Shown: positions 15,694 to 22,915 of the stretch, piece by piece
Layout: every line of letters starts with the position of its first letter
Numbering within the stretch: the stretch's first letter is position 1
From: Radicibacter daui
Lineage (GTDB): Bacteria > Pseudomonadota > Alphaproteobacteria > Radicibacterales > Radicibacteraceae
NCBI GenBank assembly: GCA_030657355.1
Contig: CP131057.1
Location: 641,501-705,500, forward strand
Reading direction: 5' to 3'
Length of the DNA stretch: 64,000 nt
The notes under the pieces: model-generated
Databases searched by the model: none
The model's input: the letters and a program-made list of their open reading frames with translations, nothing else
What the model was told of the DNA's origin: nothing
Made by a program: the position numbers and the translations under genes

Positions 15694-16707
15694 ATGAGAT
15701 CGGGACGCCCAATGAAACCGGCACACAAGGTAAAACCGCACCATGTCGGCATCCTCGCCCTGCCCGGCGTGCAGCTTCTCGATGTGGCGGGCCCGCTCGA
15801 TGTCTTTGCCGAAGCAAACCTCCAGGCCGGTTTCGAAGCCTACCGGCTGAGTGTTGTCGGGCTTTCCGGCCGCGACATCCGCAGCTCCTCCGGCGTGCGA
15901 CTTGTGCCGGATATTGTGCTGGCAGAGGCAAGAGGCAGTGACTTCGACACCTTTCTGGTCGCCGGTGCGCCGCATCTGGGCCGCAAGGCGCCGGAGGAAG
16001 CAGCGCTTGCCTGGCTCGCCGCCAACAGTCCGGCGCTCAGGCGCTGCGGCTCGGTTTGCAGCGGCGCGCTGATCCTCGCGGCGGCAGGCCTGCTGGACGG
16101 GCATCGCGCGACAACCCACTGGTCAGTCGCGGACTGGCTCCGGCAGCACTACCCGCAGGTCGCGCTGGAAGAGGATGCCATCCATGTCCGCGACGGGCGG
16201 CTGCGCACCTCGGCGGGCGTGACGGCAGGGCTCGATCTTGCTCTCAGCCTTGTGGAGGAAGATCTGGGCCCGGAGGTCGCGCGTCATGTCGCCTCCCAGC
16301 TCGTCATGTTCTTCCGCCGGCCCGGCGGCCAGCGCCAGTTCAGCCGCCATGGCGAGACCAACCCCGCCGGCCGATCCGCGCTTCAGGAAATACAGCGCTG
16401 GGTTCTCGCGCATCCGGCCGCCGACTGCACCCTTACGGCCCTGGCCACACGGGCTGGCCTCAGCCCCCGGCATTTCGCCCGGCTTTTTCGCAGCGAGGTC
16501 GGGCTCACTGTCGCCGCCTGGGTGGAAAAAGCCCGTATCGACAAGGCCCGCGACCTGCTGGAAGCCGGCGAAAGGCCCAAACAGGTTGCGGCCTTTTGCG
16601 GCTTCGGGGATGTCGACACATTCCGCCGCGCCTTTTCCCGCCAGCTTGGTGTGACGCCGGCCGATTATCGCCGCCGGTTCGAAACACTGAAGGAAGAAGT
16701 CCCTTGA
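15694..16707 (+). CDS. GlxA-type transcriptional regulator (DJ-1/PfpI plus AraC domain)
   Basis: A 337-residue regulator with two domains. Residues about 14-190 are a class I glutamine-amidotransferase-like (DJ-1/PfpI) domain, seen as GILALPGVQLLDVAGPLDVF, and the nucleophile-elbow region RRCGSVCSGALILAAAGLL with HRATTHW after it. Residues about 225-335 are an AraC DNA-binding domain with two helix-turn-helix units (TALATRAGLSPRHFARLFR and PKQVAAFCGFGDVDTFRRAF). An alternative start six codons later (15712) is possible. Members sense small metabolites. The divergent HD hydrolase is the probable target. Confidence 0.9.
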   Translation: MRSGRPMKPAHKVKPHHVGILALPGVQLLDVAGPLDVFAEANLQAGFEAYRLSVVGLSGRDIRSSSGVRLVPDIVLAEARGSDFDTFLVAGAPHLGRKAPEEAALAWLAANSPALRRCGSVCSGALILAAAGLLDGHRATTHWSVADWLRQHYPQVALEEDAIHVRDGRLRTSAGVTAGLDLALSLVEEDLGPEVARHVASQLVMFFRRPGGQRQFSRHGETNPAGRSALQEIQRWVLAHPAADCTLTALATRAGLSPRHFARLFRSEVGLTVAAWVEKARIDKARDLLEAGERPKQVAAFCGFGDVDTFRRAFSRQLGVTPADYRRRFETLKEEVP

Positions 16708-16813
16708 TCCCGACTGCAGGCCAAAAGCTAAATCTGGCGTGACAGCGGTTGACCGACCGCACCCCGGGGTGAGAATCCTCCCTGAGGTGTAGTTTCATCG
16801 GTACAGGATAGAA

Positions 16814-17266
16814 ATGATCCGGTGGATTGATATCGTTTCACCCCGCCTGCGCAGCGTGCACCAGGCCTGGTGCACGCTGCGCGGCCATGGGATCATTCCG
16901 CATCTGAAATCCTATAACGGCTTTGTCGGCTCCCCTGCCGTGCAGGAGAATTTCTCGCTGGCAGCCGTGTTTCCGGAAATGCCGAAGCCGCCCAGCTTCC
17001 GCGCTGTCGGCTCGGTGGTTTCCTTTGTCATTCCGGAGCTTCAGCCCGGAATGAGTTTCGCCGATATCTCGTCCATTCCCGTGCGCACCTTCATCACCAC
17101 GCCGTTTCACGAGGTGGAGACCGCCCGGCAGCCCGATTGCCGGCGCGGCAATCTGCGCGGCATGGCCAGCGGGCGCCCGTTCGAGCAGTTGCTGCTGCCC
17201 TTCGGCGATGACAAGGCGCGTGTGCGCCTCGTCCATGCCCTCTTCGAACTCGCGCCCCAGAGCTGA
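16814..17266 (+). CDS. PAS_5-like sensory domain protein
   Basis: A 150-residue single-domain protein. The ends are the most telling: an opening SPRLRSVHQAWCTLRG and a closing LRGMASGRPFEQLLLPFGDD followed by KARVRLVHALFEL, as in the alphaproteobacterial PAS_5 family, small cytoplasmic PAS-like proteins of unknown ligand. The middle (YNGFVGSPAVQENFSLAAVF) is atypical, so the match is moderate. A possible ribosome site AGGATAG precedes the ATG. The 106-base gap before it holds the perfect palindrome CACCCCGGGGTG (16760-16771). A GAF protein follows after ten bases, so the two are probably co-transcribed and work together. Confidence 0.6.
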   Translation: MIRWIDIVSPRLRSVHQAWCTLRGHGIIPHLKSYNGFVGSPAVQENFSLAAVFPEMPKPPSFRAVGSVVSFVIPELQPGMSFADISSIPVRTFITTPFHEVETARQPDCRRGNLRGMASGRPFEQLLLPFGDDKARVRLVHALFELAPQS

Positions 17267-17276
17267 GGACCAAAGC

Positions 17277-18095
17277 ATGCAGGCCCCCGCCTTTCCCGAT
17301 GACGAGGAATTCCGTACCCTGGCCCTGGACGGGCTCAATCTCCTCGACACCGATCCGGACCCGGCCTTCGACACCATCGTTGCCCTCGGCAAGGCGCTTT
17401 TCGATGTCCCGACCTGCCTCGTCACCCTCATCGACCGGGACCGGCAGTGGTTCAAGGCCAGGGTCGGGCTGGAAGCCACCGAGACGCCCCGCAACATCTC
17501 CTTCTGCGGCCACGCCATCCTCGCCCGTGACGTCTTCATCATTCCCGACGCGCGGGAAGATGCCCGGTTTCATGACAATCCGCTTGTCACCGGCGCGCCC
17601 TTCATCCGGTTTTATGCCGGCGCCCCGATCCTGCTGCCCAATGGCTACACCATCGGCACCGTCTGCCTGCTCTCGCCTGAACCGCGCCCGGTTTTCAGCA
17701 CGGCGCAGGCCGCGCGCCTTGCCTCGCTGGCTGAAATGGTCGTCACCATAATAAGTGTCGGCGCCCTGCGGCAGGAACTGGACCGGGAGCGCGCAGCCCG
17801 CCTGCGGCTGGCGCAGGCAACGGATCTTCTGGACCAGCCGCTGGCCATTCTGGACCGTGACGGAAAAATCATTCAGGCCAACCAGGCCTTCAGCGCCCTT
17901 TGCCGCTTCTATGTCGCCCCCGGCCTCTCGCTACTGGAAGCGGGCGTGCTGAGCCGCAGCGACCTGCAGGCGGCGACCGTCGGGCAGGAAGGCCAGATCA
18001 TCGTTCAGCCCGGTAACGATCAGCTCGCCCGCAGCCTGATTCTTCGACCTGACGCAGAGGGGTTTGTGCTGACCGGTGCGGCAACAAAAGCCTGA
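17277..18095 (+). CDS. GAF-domain sensory protein with C-terminal PAS-like segment
   Basis: A 272-residue soluble protein. Residues about 10-160 are a GAF domain of the type often fused to kinases: LNLLDTDPDPAFDTIVALG, then LVTLIDRDRQWFKARVGLE, TPRNISFCGHAIL and GAPILLPNGYTIGTVCLL. After a short coiled coil (160-185) comes a PAS-like stretch starting LDQPLAILDRDGKIIQANQAF. No output domain is present, so it must pass its signal to another protein; the membrane histidine kinase 190 bases downstream is a candidate. GAGGAC precedes the ATG at 17277, which is preferred over the longer frame from 17208 overlapping the PAS_5 gene. Confidence 0.85.
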   Translation: MQAPAFPDDEEFRTLALDGLNLLDTDPDPAFDTIVALGKALFDVPTCLVTLIDRDRQWFKARVGLEATETPRNISFCGHAILARDVFIIPDAREDARFHDNPLVTGAPFIRFYAGAPILLPNGYTIGTVCLLSPEPRPVFSTAQAARLASLAEMVVTIISVGALRQELDRERAARLRLAQATDLLDQPLAILDRDGKIIQANQAFSALCRFYVAPGLSLLEAGVLSRSDLQAATVGQEGQIIVQPGNDQLARSLILRPDAEGFVLTGAATKA

Positions 18096-18112
18096 ACATG
18101 CACCGAACGGAT

Positions 18113-18190
18113 TGATTACTATTTTAATCATTCATGACTTTGCGCTGCCGCTTCCCCGCAAGCAGCGATATGTAAACTTGTGTAAATACT
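18113..18190. promoter_or_regulatory. Repeats in the gap before the histidine kinase gene
   Basis: TGATTA (18113-18118) and TAATCA (18125-18130) make a perfect six-base inverted repeat. Downstream, TGTAAACTTG (18171-18180) is followed directly by TGTAAATACT (18181-18190), two side-by-side ten-base repeats that would face the same side of the helix. The AT-rich stretch is a likely promoter and regulator-binding region for the kinase gene. Confidence 0.4.
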
Positions 18191-18282
18191 GCGTTATCTT
18201 GTGCAAAGGTTGTATTTAGCCCCAGCTTCCGATCCTATTCTGGTATTATCGAGGGCCATGGTGCGCGTTCCGGACAACAGGG

Positions 18283-20256
18283 ATGCCCTGTGGCTCATCG
18301 AGGCAGGGAGCTATTTTGTCGTCGCAGGCACAGACCACCGGAGAGGACAGGAAGACGGACGTTCGGGCGCCGGTAGCCCGCCTGCTACCGCTTTATCGGC
18401 TGATTTATTCTGCGCTGCGCATCAAACCGCTTGATGGACAATGGCCGGTTTTCTGGCGCCAGTTTGGCGTCCTCGGCATTCTCCTGCTGTTTTTCTGGTT
18501 GGCCTGCAGCGCAGGCGGCCTCTGGTTTGCCAGGCAACAGAGTGAAATCGCCACCAGGGTGGAGGTGGAGGACCTCGCCGACCGGCTCGCAACCTGGTTC
18601 GGGCGCTTCGCCGCACAGTTTTTTGTCGAGGCTCGCAGTCCCCTGATCGGCCGGCTGCTGGCGTCAGGAAACGCCACAGACGAAAGACTGATTACAGAGC
18701 GGTTTGTCGTGACCATGCAGGAAGAGCCCGGGGTGAGGCATCTGCGCTATCTCGACCTGCAAGGAAATGAACTCCTGCGCATCGACCGTACCCAGACCGG
18801 CATTATCCCGGCTGGCAAGGATGCCCTGCAGAACAAGGCCGAGAGATACTATTTCACCGAAACTATGAAGCTGCAGCCCGGCGAGCTCTACATCTCCCCT
18901 CTGGATCTCAATATCGAATATAAAAAAATTGTCGTTCCCTGGGAGCCCACAATCCGGTTTTCAACGCGGGTTGTCGGCGCCGACGATACGCCGGCAGGCG
19001 CCCTTGTCGCCAATCTGGACCCGCAGGACCTTCTCGCCCGCTTCTCCCTCGGCGAGCGACACTCAGGACTCGATCGCTGGCTTTTGAACCAGGACGGTTT
19101 CTGGCTGGCCGGTCGGCCCTCAGAAAATCTCTGGGGCTTCATGCTCGGCACCGACTTTTCCTTGCGCAAGGAAAACGAGACGCTGTGGTCCGTGATCAAG
19201 GCCAGCGAAAGCGGAAACCTTAGCCAGAGCGGCATAGAATATTCTTTCATAACGGTCGATCCGGGCAAACTCTCGAGCGCCTATCTCTCGGAAGGCCACA
19301 AGGTCATCACGCCCGATGTGTTTCACATCGTCGTGGCCGATCACTATGGTTTGCGCTTCCTGCGCTGGAGCCTGTGGTCACTTCCATTGCTGGGACTTGG
19401 TCTGCTTGTTCTGGCCTCGGTCAGCTGGTATCGCAGCGCCGGCGTCATCCTGCGCCGTCGCGCCAGGCTAGGGGAAGAACAGCTGGCCCGCACCGAACGC
19501 ATGGCCTCGCTGGGAGAGCTGGTCGCCGGCGTCGCGCACGAGCTCAACACACCCATCGGCAATGCCGTCACCATCGCCAGCACCCTGCAGGACAGGATGG
19601 CCGCCTTCAGCCGGGAGATCGCCGCCGGACCGGTGCGCAAGGCAAGCTTCCAGTCCCTGATGGACGATCTTGGACAGGGGACGGCCCTGATGCTCTCCGG
19701 GCTGGAGCGGGCCGCCAGCCTGATCGGCCAGTTCAAGCAGGTCGCGGTTGACCAGACCAGCGAACAGCGCCGCGTCTTCAACCTTGATGACTATGTGAGC
19801 CAGCTCGCCACCTCCATCCGGCCCACCTTCAAGCACACGCCGATTGAACTCGATCTGGTGACCCGCAGCGGACTTGAGCTGGACAGTTATCCGGGCGCGC
19901 TGGCGCAGGTGGTCATGAACCTCGTCAACAACGCCGTGCTGCACGGCTTTGATGCCGGAGAAGCCGGAACGATAACGCTTGAATCCGGGCGCACCGAGGA
20001 CGGCATGGCCGTGATCAGTGTCACCGACACCGGGCGAGGCATACCGCTCGCCTTCATCGAGCGGATATTCGACCCCTTTTTCACCACCCGTTCAGGCACC
20101 GGCGGCAGCGGCCTCGGCCTCAGCATCGTCCACAACATCGTGGTCGAGCTGCTGGGCGGTTCCGTCTCCGTAGCCAGCCAGCCCGGCGGCCCGACTGTCT
20201 TCTCTTTAAAGATACCGTTGAAGCCCCGGCCCGCCCCCTCGTCATCGGAGGATTAA
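18283..20256 (+). CDS. Membrane sensor histidine kinase
   Basis: A protein of up to 657 residues; a TTG at 18316 with AGGGAG five bases upstream is a likely start and would shorten it by 11 residues. A first membrane span (about residues 62-84, GVLGILLLFFWLACSAGGLW) and a second near 365-388 (SLPLLGLGLLVLASVSW) bracket a large periplasmic sensor of about 280 residues, compatible with a Cache-type fold. The cytoplasmic part has the phospho-acceptor box GELVAGVAHELNTPIGNA (His419), then the HATPase boxes: VMNLVNNAVLHGF, DTGRGIP and GTGGSGLGLSIV. One base separates it from the receiver-EAL gene, its probable partner. Confidence 0.92.
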   Translation: MPCGSSRQGAILSSQAQTTGEDRKTDVRAPVARLLPLYRLIYSALRIKPLDGQWPVFWRQFGVLGILLLFFWLACSAGGLWFARQQSEIATRVEVEDLADRLATWFGRFAAQFFVEARSPLIGRLLASGNATDERLITERFVVTMQEEPGVRHLRYLDLQGNELLRIDRTQTGIIPAGKDALQNKAERYYFTETMKLQPGELYISPLDLNIEYKKIVVPWEPTIRFSTRVVGADDTPAGALVANLDPQDLLARFSLGERHSGLDRWLLNQDGFWLAGRPSENLWGFMLGTDFSLRKENETLWSVIKASESGNLSQSGIEYSFITVDPGKLSSAYLSEGHKVITPDVFHIVVADHYGLRFLRWSLWSLPLLGLGLLVLASVSWYRSAGVILRRRARLGEEQLARTERMASLGELVAGVAHELNTPIGNAVTIASTLQDRMAAFSREIAAGPVRKASFQSLMDDLGQGTALMLSGLERAASLIGQFKQVAVDQTSEQRRVFNLDDYVSQLATSIRPTFKHTPIELDLVTRSGLELDSYPGALAQVVMNLVNNAVLHGFDAGEAGTITLESGRTEDGMAVISVTDTGRGIPLAFIERIFDPFFTTRSGTGGSGLGLSIVHNIVVELLGGSVSVASQPGGPTVFSLKIPLKPRPAPSSSED

Positions 20257-20257
20257 G

Positions 20258-22534
20258 ATGCCCCCCTCGTCCCACCATGGCGAAAACACCCCCCTCGAAG
20301 ACGAGGAGGAACTCCTGACCTTCAGTGATGACATCGCGCCGGCCGCGGCCTCCACCGGGGTGTGGAATGTGCTGGTGGTCGATGATGACGAAGAAGTGCA
20401 CCAGACAACCGATCTGGCGCTGCGGGGGGTGGAACTGCTTGGGCGCCGCATCGTCCTGATGCATGCCCGCAATGTCGGTCAGTCACTCGACCTGCTGGCC
20501 GGCACAGACAAGATTGCCGTAGCCCTCATCGATGTGGTGATGGAGGAGAAGGACAGCGGGCTCCAGCTGGTGGCCAAGATCCGGGATGCCGGCCGCTCGG
20601 ATATCCGCCTTGTCCTGCGCACGGGGCAGCCCGGCAGCGCGCCCGAATTTTCGGTCATTTCCCGCTATGACATCAATGACTACCGGACCAAGTCGGAGCT
20701 GACGCGCGGCAAGCTGCTGAGCGTGCTGACCGCGGCCCTCAGGTCCTACTCGCAGATCACCCAGATCGAAGAGAGCAAGGCCGGGCTGGAGATGGTCGTC
20801 TCGGCGACGTCCGACCTCTTTAACCGGCGCAACCTTGCCCTGTTTTCCCGCGGCGTCCTTACCCAGCTCGCCGCCCTTATCGGCGTCTCGCCGAACGGCC
20901 TCGTCAGCGTGGCGGTAGGGTCCAGCAGCCCGGACCCGCACTTCCCCGAAATGATGGTGGTGAGCGATGCCGGTGATTTTTCCGGCAGCATCGGCAAACG
21001 CCTGGAAGAGATTTCAAATCATCCCTTGCAGGTAGCCTTCGAGGCAGCGGCAAGCAGCAATGAGCCGGCGGTGATCGACGGGCATATTGCGATGTATTTT
21101 CGCTGCCCGCAGGGCCGTAAACTTTTCGTCTATCTCGATTCTGGTCCGTCGGCCGGCGAGCTCGATCTGAGCCTGCTGAAAATTTTCGCCACCAACATCG
21201 CTATCACTTTCGAGAATGTGGATCTGGTCGAGAAGCTCGACCGCCTGGCCTTCACCGACCAGACGCTGGGCGTCCCCAACATCAATGCCTTCCGCGCCGC
21301 GCTGGACAACCTGCTTGTCAGAAAGACCCCCGGCCTGTGCGTACTCAAGGTTTTCCTCAACGATGTTCGTCTTGTCTCTGCAAGCTTCGGAGCCCAGTTT
21401 ACCGATCAGGCATTGAAAGCCTTTTACGAACTGCTTCAGCGCCTGCTTCCCGAAGCACGCATGATCGCCCGGACAAGCTTCAGCGCCTTCATGGTCATTG
21501 CCGACATCGGGGCCATTAGTTTCGGTGTGCTGGAGGAGGCGCTGGCGCGTCCGATCTCTGTAGGCGGTGTCAGCGTCCTGATGCCGTCAACCCTCGCGCT
21601 TGTTGAAGTTTCCGTGGAGATGAAAAACGCCGAGCAGATCCGCCAGCACGCGATGGCAACCGTGTTGGCCGCCCGGCAGGAGCAGCGCAGCACCGGCGTC
21701 TACAGCCCCGCCGCCAGCGAGGCCATGGCAGAGCGGGCCCGCCTGCAGGCAGCCCTCCACCAGGCCCTTGAAAACGGCCAAGGGCTCTACGCCGCCCTGC
21801 AGCCGAAAATCGACCTCATCAGGGGAGAAATCATTGGCACCGAAGCGCTGGTGCGCTGGCAACTGGGTGACAGAAACATTCCGCCGTCTGTTTTCATCCC
21901 GATTGCCGAGGTTAGTGGCCTTGCCAGCGCCATCACCCGCCTGATGATCCGCAAGGTCGGAGAGTGGGCCTCCGCGCGGCGCATCCGCGGACTGGCCGTG
22001 CTGCCGACGGCCGTCAACCTCTCCATGTTCGAATTGCAGGAAGAAGGCTTTGCCGCCAGCCTGATGCAGATCGCGGCCGGAGCCGGGCTCGGCCCCGACA
22101 GCCTGGAGTTCGAGGTCACTGAGTCCGGGGTCATGCGTTATCCGGCCCGGACGATCCCCGGCCTCAAGAGCCTGCGGGACGCCGGCTTCCGTATCGCGAT
22201 TGATGATTTTGGAGCGGGTTATTCGTCACTCGGCCATCTTGATCGCCTGCCGGCGCAAATCCTCAAGATCGACCGCTCGCTGATCGACCGCTTGCGGCCG
22301 GAAACCGCCACCACCAGCGTGGCGGCGCTGGCGGTCACACTCGGTGGCACGCTTGAAATGGATGTGGTGGCGGAGGGAATTGAAACCCCGGCACAGCACG
22401 CGGCCTTGCTCCGGCTGCAGTGCCGGTATGGCCAGGGATACCTCTACGGCAAACCTGTCGCGGCGCAGGATTTTGACGGGCTCTATGCCGGCTGGACCCT
22501 GGACCGTGCGCTGGAGCGTGCACAGGCGGGCTAG
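20258..22534 (+). CDS. Receiver-DUF3369-degenerate GGDEF-EAL phosphodiesterase
   Basis: A 758-residue cytoplasmic response regulator. Receiver domain at about 36-165 with VLVVDDDEEVH and acceptor Asp92 (ALIDVVMEEKDSG). DUF3369 follows at about 170-345, a GAF-like companion usual in this architecture. Residues about 350-480 occupy the GGDEF position but the signature is lost (ARTSFSAFMV), so no cyclase activity is expected. The EAL domain (about 505-750) keeps its key motifs: GTEALVRW (Glu529), VNLSMFEL, EVTESGV, IDDFGAGYSS, LKIDRSLI and AEGIET, so c-di-GMP hydrolysis is likely. The kinase one base upstream should phosphorylate it. Confidence 0.92.
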   Translation: MPPSSHHGENTPLEDEEELLTFSDDIAPAAASTGVWNVLVVDDDEEVHQTTDLALRGVELLGRRIVLMHARNVGQSLDLLAGTDKIAVALIDVVMEEKDSGLQLVAKIRDAGRSDIRLVLRTGQPGSAPEFSVISRYDINDYRTKSELTRGKLLSVLTAALRSYSQITQIEESKAGLEMVVSATSDLFNRRNLALFSRGVLTQLAALIGVSPNGLVSVAVGSSSPDPHFPEMMVVSDAGDFSGSIGKRLEEISNHPLQVAFEAAASSNEPAVIDGHIAMYFRCPQGRKLFVYLDSGPSAGELDLSLLKIFATNIAITFENVDLVEKLDRLAFTDQTLGVPNINAFRAALDNLLVRKTPGLCVLKVFLNDVRLVSASFGAQFTDQALKAFYELLQRLLPEARMIARTSFSAFMVIADIGAISFGVLEEALARPISVGGVSVLMPSTLALVEVSVEMKNAEQIRQHAMATVLAARQEQRSTGVYSPAASEAMAERARLQAALHQALENGQGLYAALQPKIDLIRGEIIGTEALVRWQLGDRNIPPSVFIPIAEVSGLASAITRLMIRKVGEWASARRIRGLAVLPTAVNLSMFELQEEGFAASLMQIAAGAGLGPDSLEFEVTESGVMRYPARTIPGLKSLRDAGFRIAIDDFGAGYSSLGHLDRLPAQILKIDRSLIDRLRPETATTSVAALAVTLGGTLEMDVVAEGIETPAQHAALLRLQCRYGQGYLYGKPVAAQDFDGLYAGWTLDRALERAQAG

Positions 22535-22915
22535 CAACTTCCCGACGGGTACGGGCTAAACCCAAACGGCTAATTCCCCATACCCATGAACAGCCCGTTG
22601 CTCCCGATGGACAGGCTGTATCCCGCGCCTTTTTTTGTCAGAACTGCCTCCTGACGTTACGTGCGGCCGAGGCACAGCGACGTCCGCCACGCTGCCTGCG
22701 GCGGGATGCCGCACATACACGCTTAACCCCAAGGAATGTCTCGGCAATCTGGCCTTACCGCGAACAGGGCTCCCCATTGGCGCCCTTCCGGCATCCTGGC
22801 CACCAAGATTTTGTCGCAATCCGCGACAAGGAATACGCGCAACTCGCGAGGAAGGGGCAATGCCGCAGGCGGCAACAGGCCCCCGCCCGCCCTTGATGAG
22901 CCGACGTGACAACCG
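22535..22915. other. Intergenic region before mprF with an inverted repeat
   Basis: These 381 bases have no supported gene. The one clear element is TTGTCGC (22812-22818) and GCGACAA (22824-22830), a perfect seven-base inverted repeat with a five-base spacer about 90 bases before the mprF start, a possible regulator site. A run of seven T occurs near 22630 after a GC-rich stretch but I could not find a matching stem. No known riboswitch fold was recognised. Confidence 0.45.

Noticed and set aside
16708-16813. Possible riboswitch in the gap before the PAS_5-like gene
   Set aside because: Only one short palindrome (CACCCCGGGGTG) is present; no known riboswitch core was recognised.
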